DNA from: an uncultured Verrucomicrobiales bacterium
GTDB taxonomy: Bacteria > Verrucomicrobiota > Verrucomicrobiia > Verrucomicrobiales > Akkermansiaceae
NCBI GenBank assembly: GCA_913060685.1
Contig: CAJXVQ010000004.1
Location: forward strand, 1 to 38,878
Direction of reading: 5' to 3'
DNA: 38,878 nucleotides
In this document: positions 1 to 8,574 of the stretch, in pieces
How the letters are laid out: every line of letters starts with the position of its first letter
How positions within the stretch are numbered: the first letter of the stretch is position 1
Made by a program: the position numbers and the translations under genes
The notes under the pieces: generated by a model
The model's database searches: none
What the model was told of the DNA's origin: nothing
Seen by the model: only the letters and a program-made list of their open reading frames with translations

Positions 1-48
1 CGAGATCAGCCTCGGTCTCGTGGGCTCGGAGATGTGTATAAGAGACAG
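1..48 (+). other. Illumina/Nextera adapter left on the contig end (artefact)
   Basis: Bases 1-6 (CGAGAT) match the end of the Illumina P7 oligo. Bases 7-14 (CAGCCTCG) are an 8-base i7 index, which I recall as Nextera N710. Bases 15-48 are the Nextera read-2 transposase adapter, ending in the 19-bp Tn5 mosaic end AGATGTGTATAAGAGACAG at 30-48. This order P7-index-adapter-mosaic end is the library construct, so these bases are not genomic and are not a biological Tn5 insertion. Genomic sequence starts at 49. Confidence 0.97.
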
Positions 49-189
49 GTGCTCAAATAAGGGCGATACTTTACGGAAGGTAGAGAAGAACAGCTTCTCT
101 TCTTCATTTTTTTCTTCAGCGAAATGTCGATAGATATCGAAGACGAAATTGGTGTAGGCTTCGACTCCTGAAAACGGGACAAATGGCAT
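49..189 (-). CDS. N-terminal fragment of an unidentified protein, cut by the contig end
   Basis: Reading leftwards from an ATG at 187-189, 47 codons stay open until the adapter junction at 49. The peptide begins MPFVPFSGVEAY and is rich in Phe, Glu and Lys, with an acidic stretch (AEEKNEEEK) near residues 24-32. An in-frame stop lies upstream, so ATG 189 is the first ATG available. I do not recognise the family. The short length and lack of a convincing ribosome-binding site keep confidence modest. Any residues beyond 47 would be adapter and not protein. Confidence 0.4.
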
Positions 190-285
190 CTGAATTGTCG
201 AGAGAGGTTTTATCTTTCATTGCCAGTTAAATGCAAAAATCCAAAACCATCAAAAATCCACGCTCTCTCTAATTCGAAATCCTGA

Positions 286-582
286 TTAAAAAGAGATCAC
301 TTTTGTTTCCGAACGTGGATTTTCATGAAGACATCGCGTCATCCAAAGACCCGGGACATCCGATACCTGCTTCAGGGAAAGCCCCCTAAAATCACAATCA
401 ACCTCGGTGAGGCCGGTTCCCAGACAGATCTCGCATCCGTCACCCTGGCATGCCCTGCATGCCCTGCATGCCGGAATCGTTTCGATCTCTTTCCGGGTGG
501 GAGAAATCGCATTGCGACTTGTCGCAATCCCCAAATTCTGGTCTGGTCCGGAATGTGTGATGTCTCTTGTAATTGTTTTCAT
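286..582 (-). CDS. Small hypothetical protein with two CxxCxGxG zinc-type motifs
   Basis: A 98-residue ORF with an ATG start at 582. Near the middle, residues about 39-57 read CRACRACQGDGCEICLGTG. This contains two back-to-back CxxCxGxG units, the pattern used by the DnaJ zinc-finger domain, preceded by an extra CxxC. DnaJ itself needs four such units plus a J domain, and neither is present, so this is not DnaJ. In known families such Cys clusters bind zinc; here that is inference. Part of the Cys ladder is encoded by a 9-bp tandem repeat (449-472). The gene would be divergent from the macroglobulin gene at 907. An overlapping + ORF at 325-672 shows no motif. No signal peptide is seen. It may be a genuine small protein or a chance ORF. 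Confidence 0.4.
   Translation of the reverse strand: MKTITRDITHSGPDQNLGIATSRNAISPTRKEIETIPACRACRACQGDGCEICLGTGLTEVDCDFRGLSLKQVSDVPGLWMTRCLHENPRSETKVISF
449..472. repeat. 9-bp tandem repeat, 2.7 copies
   Basis: The unit CATGCCCTG occurs at 449-457 and 458-466, and a partial copy occupies 467-472. On the minus strand, in the frame of the 286-582 ORF, each copy encodes Ala-Cys-Arg. The repeat therefore adds Cys residues at CxxC spacing. Confidence 0.85.
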
Positions 583-853
583 GATTCAATTTGTCAATTC
601 GGGGGACACCCTCTTTTATATGCGAAGAATAGATACGAACCAGATCATAAAATAATTCCTACCTTCGAATGATTCGATTAAATTCAGGCAGAAAAATTCC
701 ATTTTTCTAAATCGATAGGGTTTATCACTTCATCGACTCCATTGATATTGAGATTCCTCTCACTACTGATTTCTTCATCGCAGCGTGGTGACTTTGCCCC
801 CCGTTGAGGGAATAATCCATTCCTTGGCACGGCCTAAGAAATTTAATTGCTAT
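583..853. other. Intergenic region upstream of the macroglobulin gene
   Basis: AT-richer than the flanking genes, with no coding signal. One stem-loop is visible at 807-825 (AGGGAAT and ATTCCTT, one G-U pair, 5-nt loop). A TATAAA lies at 851-856, but I find no well-spaced -35 box, so no promoter is called. TGGCAC at 825-830 resembles half of a sigma-54 site but the matching GC element is not at the required spacing. Confidence 0.5.
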
Positions 854-912
854 AAATTTCATGATCCGAATCGACTCGGTATTTCGTATTCTGAGATGAA
901 GACATCATGAAT
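854..912 (+). promoter_or_regulatory. Conserved 5' leader, copy 1 (macroglobulin gene)
   Basis: These 59 bases align without gaps to 8516-8574, with about 48 identical positions, and both copies place the start ATG at the same point. The strongest blocks are TTCATGAT, GAATCG and TGAAGACATCATGA. The last block holds an ATG (GTG in copy 2) that opens a 4-codon frame Met-Lys-Thr-Ser-stop, whose TGA overlaps the main ATG. Equally, GATGA/GGTGA seven bases before the ATG could pair with the 16S 3' end as a Shine-Dalgarno site. The rest of the conservation suggests shared transcriptional or translational control. Confidence 0.65.
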
Positions 913-3900
913 CGTTCAATTTCACCCCCCAAAGTCTTAGCCTCCCGCCGTCCTCACTCCCCTTTTGCTTTTCAGCGGCGCCATCCCATCAACAAATTTC
1001 TGACAGCGGTGACCTTCTTTAGAATCTGCGTACTGCTCCTGACATGCGGGATTCCCGGCTTGATGGCGGCAGAGCGGGAGGCGGAGTGGGCAAAGGTGGC
1101 CGAGGCACGGAAGCTGGACCAACCGAAGACCGCAATGTCCCTGCTGGAGAACATCGAGAAGGCTGCTTTCGCGGATCAGGATTGGGCCGAGGGGACGCGG
1201 GCGCTGACAGAGCGCATCGCTCTCGAGGGCAAAAGCGAGGATCAGGCAACCTTGATCCGGAAACTGGATACGGCAATAGCAACCGCGCCTGAGGAAGCAC
1301 GTCCGATTCTGCAGGCTATTTCTGCCCGATGGATGACGAGCTACTTCAAGGCGAACCGCTGGCGATTTGCGCAACGGGGGGCCGTGAAATCTCCGGTGGA
1401 GGGCGACTTCGAGACCTACGATCTGACCAGAATTCTAAAGGAGATCGACAAACGTCTGCAGGCGACCCTCACGAACGAAGCCTCGTTAAAAAAGATACCG
1501 GTTACCGAGTTCGCCGAGTTGTTTAGCAAGGGTTCATTGGGCGATGCCTATCGGCCGACCCTCTACGATCTCGTGGCGCAGGCAGCGCTGGATTTCTATG
1601 GAGAGGAACTGGTGACAGTGGCACGACCCATCGAGGCTTTCGAGATCGGGGCGAACTCGCCGGTCTTTGGGGCGGTTGAGGAATTTCTGGCGTGGCAGCC
1701 TGAAAGCAAGGAGAAGGACTCGCCGAAGCTCAGGGCCTTGCAGATCTACCAATCATTGCTGGGTTTTCATCGCGGCGAAGCGGAAGGTGAGGCGTTCCTC
1801 TGCATAAATCTTGAACGCCTGCGGTGGGCGCGCGGCTCTGCGGTCGGGGAAGTGGACACTTTGTTCGAGAAGGCGCTGCGTCGCTTCATCGCCGCGCATG
1901 CGGAAAGTCCGGTCAGTTCATGGGCCCGGGCGGAACTCGGCGCATTATTAATCAGTAGGAAGGAGGCGGAAAAGGCGCACTCGGTTTTTGCGGCCGGAGC
2001 AGCAGCTTTCCCGGAGCATTCCTTCGGGAAACTCTGCACGAATAAACGGAAGGAGCTTGAGCAACCGGTGCTGAACCTCTCGACCGAGTCTCAATGGACA
2101 CCGGCAGGGGAAGAGATCCGGGTGAGCCACCGGAACCTGAAGAGAGTGTGGTTTCGAGCCTACCCCTTGGAATTCGACCCGGGTTCCTTGAAATTCGAAC
2201 CTACCCCCCCTCTCGACAAAACCTTGCTTGAGAAAATGTTGAAAGGGAAACCCCTCAAGACATGGGATCGGAAATTGCCTGGAGACGGGAAATATACCGT
2301 TCACAGCACCTTGCTGGATTCACCGACTGACCTTCCTGATGGCTTCTACCGCTTGGTCGCCAGTGCGAATGAGTCCTTCTCGATGAAAGGTAATGTGATT
2401 GCAGTCCGGGAGATCCACGTGACGCCACTCGGCCTGACCGCTCAGCAACGACCCGGTGGCGTAATCGAGGGCTTCGTGGTGAATGCGGTGACGGGGGATC
2501 CGCTTGCCGGAGTTGCGGTCGATGTTTGGACCAAGACCAACGAGCAGACCGTGAACCGGAGCACCCGGAGTGATGAACAAGGGCGCTTCGAGTTCAAGTT
2601 CAAGAAGGTTGCCCCCGGCCTATGCGTTGTGGTGGCCAGCCGTGGCAAGCAGAGATCGGTAGTCAGCACCTACCTTTACAATCACGAACAGGAGGGGGCC
2701 GTTAAGCTCCCCTTTGACGAGGACTATCAGTCGGTCGTGTTCTTCACCGATCGGGCGATCTACCGCCCAGGGCAAACAGTGCGCTTCAAGGGGATCTGGT
2801 GCCGGAGTAACCCGGCGGAGCAGGAGTATGGTGTCTTCGCCGAACGCAAGTGTACTGTCGTGCTGTCGGATCCTTCCCGCAGGAATATCGCGAAGCTGGA
2901 GGTCAAGACCAACCGGCGGGGCTCTTTTTCGGGAAGCTTCATCGTGCCCGAAGGCGGGGTTCTCGGGCAGTGGTCTCTGAAAATCAGTGGACAGTTCTTC
3001 GGTGGAAGTCCGTTTTGGGTCGAGGAATACAAGCGACCGAAGTTCTTCAGCGAGATTGATGCTCCGACCGAGCAGGCCGCTCTGGGCCAAGTGATACAGG
3101 TGAAGGCCCGGGCGGAAGGCTACACGGGAGCGCCGGTCGACGGAGCGAAGATCAAGTGGAAGGTGGTTCGCCAGACCCGCCTGCCGGTCTGGGCACGCTG
3201 GTGTTGGTGGTGTCCCCCAAGTTCGGCAGGTTCCGGAGAGATCGCTCATGGCGAGGGGGGCACGGATGAGGAAGGGTCGGTAATCATCGCCTTCAAAGCA
3301 CTGCCCGACCGCTCGGTCTCGGAGGATCTCGAACCGGTCTTTGATTTTTTGGTGAGTATCGATATTACGGATGCGGCGGGTGAGACGCGCTCGGCGGAAC
3401 GGCGGATATCAGTGGCCTACACCAGCCTAAAGGCTTCGATCACTTCAGAAGAATGGTTGGAGAGCGGGCAGGAGATTGAGTTCAAGCTGCGGACGGAGTC
3501 GCATGACGGCGAAGGTCGTCCGGCGAAGGGAGTGCTCAAGGTTCATCGACTAAAGGAACCGAAAGAGTGCCCGCGCGGTGCGTCCTCCCAAAGACTGAAA
3601 AATGGGGATCGTCCCTTCGTTGATCCCGCTGATCGCTGGGCTCCGGGTGAGCTGGTGGCAGAGCTGGCGGTCGAAAGCGACGAGGAAGGAAAGGCAATCG
3701 TACGGCAGACACTCGAACAAGGGGCTTATCGTCTGGTTTTTGAAACCAAGGATGCCAACGGGCGGGCAGTGAAAGCGCTGCGAGGGATCGAAGTAGTGGA
3801 TCCGGAGAGTGATAAACTCCCATCGATGAAACCGTTTTTCATCGGAGTTCCCTCCTGGTCAGTCGAGCCGGGTCAGGAGTTTGAACTGCTTTGGGGTAGC

Positions 3901-6900
3901 GGACACGAGAAGGCGCGGGCCTGCGTGGAGTGGTATCAGGACAAAGAGCTGCTGAAGCGCGAGTGGTCGGCCCCAGGCCGGACCCAGCAGCGTTTTGCCA
4001 TCCCGATCGAGGAGAAAAACCGCGGCGGAATCACGGTGGTCGTCTGGCAGGTGACCAAGAATCGCTTCCATTTGTTCAACCGCGGGATCGAAGTGCCCTG
4101 GAAGAACAAGGAGCTCACCATCCGCTGGGAGCACCTGGTATCAAAACTCAAGCCTGGGAGCAAAGAGAGCTGGACGGCCGTGATCGAGGGGCCCGATGGT
4201 GAGGCGGCGGCCGCGGAAATGGTGGCCACACTCTACGATGCGTCGCTGGACACCTACACTCAGCATCAGTTTATGAATTTGAGTAATGTGCTGCGGAGGG
4301 AATGGAGAGACCGTAGCTCTGTCTATTGGTGGTATGGAAGCTCGGCATCGCAGTTTAACAGACAGGCATCCTTTCCGCGACCCACCTTGTTTCAGCTGGC
4401 GGTTCCGTTCCGGCAGTTCCGCGACGAAGTTGAATTACTCGGTTGGTCAATGAGCAAAAGCAGGAATCAATGGATGAGCGCTGGTAAGTTCAGATCAATG
4501 ATGGGAGGGCTTTCCCTTTTAACGGGTGGAGGTGATTTCGTGGCACTTTCAGCAAATTCGGAGATGGCGAAACCGGAGATGAGCCCGGGCACCCCGGACT
4601 TGTCGCAGGTCTCGCTTCGGAAAAACCTTCAGGAAACAGCCTTCTTTTTTCCGGAGCTCACGAGCGATGAGGAGGGTAAAGTGAGGATGAGTTTCACGAT
4701 GCCCGAGGCGCTCACAAAGTGGCGCTTTCTTGGACTGGCTCACGATGAGGAAATGCGCACGGGCTTCCTAGAGGGGGAGTTCGTCACCTCGAAGGATTTG
4801 ATGGTGCAGCCAAACCCACCACGCTTCCTACGCGAAGGCGACGAGTTGGAATTCACGGTCAAGCTGACGAATCAGAGTGAGGTCGAACAGGAAGGCACGG
4901 CGCGGCTGACGCTGGCGGATGCCGCGAGCGATGAGGACCGGACGGCGGCTCTGGGAATCGCCCAGCCAACGCAAAGCTTCAAGGTCCCGGCCAAGGAGAG
5001 CCGGACCCTGAGCTGGCGGATGTCGGTGCCCGACGGCGTGGGATTCCTCCGCTACAAGGCGGTGGCCTCCAGTGGTCAATTGAGCGATGGCGAGGAAGGC
5101 TGGCTGCCGGTAATTCCTCGTCGCGTGCTGGTGACCGAATCAATGTCGCTGCCGGTTCGTGATGCCGGCAAGAGCGAGTTCGAGTTTTCGAAGCTCCTCG
5201 AAAGTAACGAATCAGAGACCTTGGAAAATCGTTTCCTTCATCTGCAGGTCGTTTCGCAACCGGCTTGGTATGCCGTGATGGCCCTGCCCTATCTCATGGA
5301 ATATCCTCACCAAGGCTCCGAGCAGATTTTCAACCGCTACTATGCGAATGCCCTCGCCCAAAAGATCGTGTCCTCCGATCCCAAGATCCGGCGGGTCTTC
5401 GATCTCTGGAAAGCGGAGGGCGTGCCCCTCGACAGCCCCCTGGAAAAGGACGCTGATATGAAAGGGATCATGTTGGAGGAAACGCCGTGGTTGCGGGATG
5501 CTAAGAACGATTCAGAGGCGCGTCGCTTGGTCGGTCAGCTCTTCGACGAAAACCATCTCAACCACGAACTCGAGCAAGCCCTCCGCAAGCTGTGGACGAT
5601 GCAAGGCCAAGACGGAAAGTGGCCTTGGTTTCCCGGAGGAAAAGGGAATGACTACATCACCCGATATGTCACCACGGGCTTTGCGAAACTTCGGGAATTG
5701 GGCGTAAAGACCGACATCACCCCGGCCTTGCGCGCGCTCCGACCGCTCGATGCCGACCTGACGCGGACCTACGAAGAGCTGAAGAAGAACGATCAACTCA
5801 AGAGGATGAACCTCAGTCCGCAGGTGGCCCATCACCTCTATACACGAACCTTCTTCCTCAAAGACAAGGCCTTAACCGCGAGGGACGAGGTTGCTTTCGA
5901 CTACTTCGTGGCCCAAGCGCGCGAGCACTGGGTAAAACTTGGCAGCCGGATGTCGCGGGCACACGTGGCACTCGCCCTGCACCGGCTCGGCGATGAGAAG
6001 GTGCCAAAACTCGTGACACTCTCTCTCAAGGAAAATGCCAAAGTCACCAAGGATCAAGGAATGTTTTGGAAGGACAGCCCGGGTTGGTCATGGTCGCAGG
6101 CTCCGATCGAAACCCAGGCGATGATGATTGAGGCTTTCCGCGAAATCGATGGCGACGCGCAGGCCGTTGAGGACTGTCAGGTATGGCTCATCAAGCAGAA
6201 GCAAGTCTCCGATTGGAAGACGACCAAGGCAACCTCGGATGCGGTTCACGCACTGCTACTCGGGGGGCGGAATCTCCTGGGCCCGGATGACTTGTTAGAG
6301 GTCTCACTCGGCGGGACCAAGATTATGCCCCGGAAAATCGAGGCCGGCACGGGCTTCTTTGAGACGCGTTTCGTCGCAGATCAGGTGAAGCCGAAGCAAG
6401 GCAAGGTAGAGGTGGACAAGAGCAGTCCGGGGGTGGCATGGGCGAGCCTGCATTGGCAGTATCTCGAGGATCTCGGCAAGGTCACCTCCCACGAGGGTCG
6501 TGAGCTGGAGCTGGAAAAACAGCTCTTCGTCCGCCGTAACACTGATCAGGGCAAAGTGCTGGAGCCGGTCAAGGGCCCGCTTGAACCCGGCGATGAACTG
6601 GTGACCCGTCTCGTGCTTCGAAACAACCGGGCGATGGAATTTGTTCACCTTAAGGACCAACGTGGCAGCGGCACCGAGCCGGTCAATCGCCTGAGCGGCC
6701 AGCGCTCGCAGGATGGCTTCGGCTATTACGAGGTCACGCGCGACACCGCGAGCCACTTCTTCATCGACCGCCTCCCCGCCGGCACGCACGTCTTCGAAAC
6801 GAGCGTCCGGGTTCAACATCGCGGCCTCTACCAAACCGGGATCGCCGAAATCCGTTGTCTGTATGCCCCGGAGTTCGCAGCCCACAGCGCAAGCTTGCCA

Positions 6901-6915
6901 GTGGAGGTGAAGTAG
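907..6915 (+). CDS. Large secreted alpha-2-macroglobulin-like protein without thioester Cys
   Basis: A 2002-residue protein. The N-terminus has a long basic stretch, then a hydrophobic segment (about residues 31-53) ending GLMAA before mature ERE, so it is probably Sec-exported. An MG2-type block contains YRPGQTV (619-625). The A2M-domain signature starts about R1238 (RKNLQETAFFFPEL), preceded by a low-complexity stretch of about 100 residues that could be the bait region. In thioester-forming bacterial members the motif is YPYGCxEQ; here residues 1466-1473 read YPHQGSEQ, with Gly at the Cys position, so a covalent thioester cannot form. The toroid-like domain follows, with a WPWFPGG motif (1572-1578). 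The family traps proteases in the periplasm or at the surface. Thioester-less members such as E. coli YfaS exist. The serpin gene follows after 41 bp, presumably cotranscribed. The start is chosen from the conserved leader shared with the gene at 8569. Confidence 0.93.
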   Translation: MNRSISPPKVLASRRPHSPFAFQRRHPINKFLTAVTFFRICVLLLTCGIPGLMAAEREAEWAKVAEARKLDQPKTAMSLLENIEKAAFADQDWAEGTRALTERIALEGKSEDQATLIRKLDTAIATAPEEARPILQAISARWMTSYFKANRWRFAQRGAVKSPVEGDFETYDLTRILKEIDKRLQATLTNEASLKKIPVTEFAELFSKGSLGDAYRPTLYDLVAQAALDFYGEELVTVARPIEAFEIGANSPVFGAVEEFLAWQPESKEKDSPKLRALQIYQSLLGFHRGEAEGEAFLCINLERLRWARGSAVGEVDTLFEKALRRFIAAHAESPVSSWARAELGALLISRKEAEKAHSVFAAGAAAFPEHSFGKLCTNKRKELEQPVLNLSTESQWTPAGEEIRVSHRNLKRVWFRAYPLEFDPGSLKFEPTPPLDKTLLEKMLKGKPLKTWDRKLPGDGKYTVHSTLLDSPTDLPDGFYRLVASANESFSMKGNVIAVREIHVTPLGLTAQQRPGGVIEGFVVNAVTGDPLAGVAVDVWTKTNEQTVNRSTRSDEQGRFEFKFKKVAPGLCVVVASRGKQRSVVSTYLYNHEQEGAVKLPFDEDYQSVVFFTDRAIYRPGQTVRFKGIWCRSNPAEQEYGVFAERKCTVVLSDPSRRNIAKLEVKTNRRGSFSGSFIVPEGGVLGQWSLKISGQFFGGSPFWVEEYKRPKFFSEIDAPTEQAALGQVIQVKARAEGYTGAPVDGAKIKWKVVRQTRLPVWARWCWWCPPSSAGSGEIAHGEGGTDEEGSVIIAFKALPDRSVSEDLEPVFDFLVSIDITDAAGETRSAERRISVAYTSLKASITSEEWLESGQEIEFKLRTESHDGEGRPAKGVLKVHRLKEPKECPRGASSQRLKNGDRPFVDPADRWAPGELVAELAVESDEEGKAIVRQTLEQGAYRLVFETKDANGRAVKALRGIEVVDPESDKLPSMKPFFIGVPSWSVEPGQEFELLWGSGHEKARACVEWYQDKELLKREWSAPGRTQQRFAIPIEEKNRGGITVVVWQVTKNRFHLFNRGIEVPWKNKELTIRWEHLVSKLKPGSKESWTAVIEGPDGEAAAAEMVATLYDASLDTYTQHQFMNLSNVLRREWRDRSSVYWWYGSSASQFNRQASFPRPTLFQLAVPFRQFRDEVELLGWSMSKSRNQWMSAGKFRSMMGGLSLLTGGGDFVALSANSEMAKPEMSPGTPDLSQVSLRKNLQETAFFFPELTSDEEGKVRMSFTMPEALTKWRFLGLAHDEEMRTGFLEGEFVTSKDLMVQPNPPRFLREGDELEFTVKLTNQSEVEQEGTARLTLADAASDEDRTAALGIAQPTQSFKVPAKESRTLSWRMSVPDGVGFLRYKAVASSGQLSDGEEGWLPVIPRRVLVTESMSLPVRDAGKSEFEFSKLLESNESETLENRFLHLQVVSQPAWYAVMALPYLMEYPHQGSEQIFNRYYANALAQKIVSSDPKIRRVFDLWKAEGVPLDSPLEKDADMKGIMLEETPWLRDAKNDSEARRLVGQLFDENHLNHELEQALRKLWTMQGQDGKWPWFPGGKGNDYITRYVTTGFAKLRELGVKTDITPALRALRPLDADLTRTYEELKKNDQLKRMNLSPQVAHHLYTRTFFLKDKALTARDEVAFDYFVAQAREHWVKLGSRMSRAHVALALHRLGDEKVPKLVTLSLKENAKVTKDQGMFWKDSPGWSWSQAPIETQAMMIEAFREIDGDAQAVEDCQVWLIKQKQVSDWKTTKATSDAVHALLLGGRNLLGPDDLLEVSLGGTKIMPRKIEAGTGFFETRFVADQVKPKQGKVEVDKSSPGVAWASLHWQYLEDLGKVTSHEGRELELEKQLFVRRNTDQGKVLEPVKGPLEPGDELVTRLVLRNNRAMEFVHLKDQRGSGTEPVNRLSGQRSQDGFGYYEVTRDTASHFFIDRLPAGTHVFETSVRVQHRGLYQTGIAEIRCLYAPEFAAHSASLPVEVK

Positions 6916-6956
6916 TGCGATGTCATCACAATTCCCAATCGAAAAACCAATTAACC

Positions 6957-8465
6957 ATGAAAACGACTGTCCGAATCTTCGCCCTGACCCTCGCCGCATG
7001 TGCCGGGAGCTCCGCCGCCGAGCCGAATCCCGCAATTAAGGCCAACACCAACTTCGCCTGCGATCTCTACCAACAACTCGCTGGAGAGAACGAGGGAAAA
7101 AACATTTTCTTTTCTCCTTACTCCGTTTCCAGCGCGCTGGCGATGACTGCCGAGGGCGCGCGCGGCGAAACCGCATTGCAGATGGGCAAGGTGCTGCGCT
7201 ATCCGGAGTCGGCCGCGACCAAAGATGCTTCGACACCCTGGAAGATGGCTCCGATCCATTCCGGCATGGCCGCCTTGAACGAGCGCTTCAACAGCAAGAA
7301 GGATCCCGTGGTTGTCGCAGAAACCAAAGCCAAAATCGCGGACCTGGAAAAGCAACTGGAAGAGCTTAAGGCCAATCATGACCCCCGCAGGTTCGGCTAC
7401 CGTGTCGATCCAAAGCAGGTCGAACTTGCCAAGGAGATCAACGCCGCGCGGGCACAGCTCGATCAGTATGAGCTGAACCTCGCCAACGCCTTGTGGGTTG
7501 AGAAATCCTATCCGTTTAAGGACGACTACCTTAAAAAGATTGAGAAATTCTATAAAACCGGGGGCGCGTTCCCAGTCGACTTCAAAGGGGAATTCGAAGA
7601 AGTCCGGCTCGAGATCAACTCCTGGGTTGAAGGGAAGACCGAGAAGCGAATCAAGGATCTAATCCCTCAAGGCGCAGTCGATGATTTGACCAAGCTGGTC
7701 CTGGTGAACGCCATCTACTTCAAGGGCGATTGGGCGAAGCCCTTCAAAGTAGAAAACACCAAAGATCGTGATTTCACCCGGGCCGACGGAACGACCGTAG
7801 CGAAGCCGACGATGAGTGCCAACGCCCTCAAAGAGGCCCGCTACGCAGCCTTCAATGGCGACGGCTCATCTTTCAAAACACCTTTAAATATCAACAGCTC
7901 CGGCCCAAGGCCTGAGCTCTACTCAGGAAAGGACGGCTTCGCCATGCTCGAACTGCCATACATGGGCAATGAGTTGTCGATGCTGATCATCGCACCCAAT
8001 AACCCCGGCCAGCTCGCCGCGGTCGAAGGAAAGCTGACGCCGGAGAATCTTGCCGCGTGGATCGCCAAACTGAATCAGCGAAAAGTTCACGTCCTTCTGC
8101 CGAAGTTCAAAGTCGAGACTGACTACTCTTTCGGCAACACGCTGAAGAAGATGGGGATGACCCAAGCCTTCGCTGATCCGCGCAAACCAAATGGTGCCGT
8201 CTTCGACGGGATGAGTCACGCCACAGATCCCAACAACAAACTCTACATTACCGAGGTAATACACAAGGCCTTCGTCGAAGTGAGCGAGAAGGGAACCGAA
8301 GCCGCCGCCGCAACAGCCGTCATCATGGCGATGCCAACGTCAGCTCCAATCTCCTACCCTTTCACCCCCACCTTCAAAGCCGACCGCCCCTTCCTCTACC
8401 TGATCCGCGACCGCGTGACCGGGAGCATCCTTTTCATGGGCCGGATGATGGAGCCGACAACATAA
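6957..8465 (+). CDS. Serpin (serine protease inhibitor) with coiled-coil insertion
   Basis: A 502-residue protein, longer than the usual 370-420. Residues 12-15 read LAAC, a good lipobox, so it may be a lipoprotein; cleavage after SSA is the alternative. The serpin core is plain: NIFFSPYSVSSALAM (49-63), ANALWVE (176-182), LVNAIYFKGDW (249-259), LLPKFKVETDYS (380-391) and a C-terminal DRPFLYLIRD (476-485). The reactive-centre hinge EKGTEAAAATAV (444-455) has the small residues typical of inhibitory serpins. Counting from the hinge puts P1 at Pro460 or, allowing one residue of slip, Met459. Residues about 115-170 form a charged, heptad-like segment absent from classical serpins. It is 41 bp behind the macroglobulin gene, so the two protease inhibitors are probably made together. 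Start: ATG 6957, the first giving a signal sequence. Confidence 0.95.
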   Translation: MKTTVRIFALTLAACAGSSAAEPNPAIKANTNFACDLYQQLAGENEGKNIFFSPYSVSSALAMTAEGARGETALQMGKVLRYPESAATKDASTPWKMAPIHSGMAALNERFNSKKDPVVVAETKAKIADLEKQLEELKANHDPRRFGYRVDPKQVELAKEINAARAQLDQYELNLANALWVEKSYPFKDDYLKKIEKFYKTGGAFPVDFKGEFEEVRLEINSWVEGKTEKRIKDLIPQGAVDDLTKLVLVNAIYFKGDWAKPFKVENTKDRDFTRADGTTVAKPTMSANALKEARYAAFNGDGSSFKTPLNINSSGPRPELYSGKDGFAMLELPYMGNELSMLIIAPNNPGQLAAVEGKLTPENLAAWIAKLNQRKVHVLLPKFKVETDYSFGNTLKKMGMTQAFADPRKPNGAVFDGMSHATDPNNKLYITEVIHKAFVEVSEKGTEAAAATAVIMAMPTSAPISYPFTPTFKADRPFLYLIRDRVTGSILFMGRMMEPTT

Positions 8466-8515
8466 GCGATTTTTCTCTCCCTGCATGGCGAAGTAGTGTT
8501 ACTCCCAACTTGGAG

Positions 8516-8574
8516 AAAATTCATGATCTGAATCGCCCCGGTTTTGCGCATCTGTAGGTGAAGACATCATGAAA
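8516..8574 (+). promoter_or_regulatory. Conserved 5' leader, copy 2 (lipoprotein gene)
   Basis: The ungapped counterpart of 854-912, ending at the ATG at 8569. Here the mini-frame starts with GTG (8560) instead of ATG, and the putative Shine-Dalgarno GGTGA is nearer to consensus. The bases further upstream of both copies do not align, so the conserved unit is bounded and is not part of a larger duplication. Confidence 0.65.

Noticed and set aside
1-48. A Tn5-type transposon end
   Set aside because: The mosaic end is preceded by the Illumina index and P7 sequence, which never occur in a natural element.
325-672. 115-residue + strand ORF overlapping the CxxCxGxG ORF
   Set aside because: No motif, signal peptide or plausible ribosome-binding site; the minus strand reading carries the ordered Cys/Gly motif.
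825-853. Sigma-54 promoter (TGGCAC with TTGCT)
   Set aside because: The two halves are about ten bases too far apart for sigma-54.
6304-7035. 243-codon minus ORF
   Set aside because: Antisense to the end of the macroglobulin gene and the serpin start; no signal or domain.
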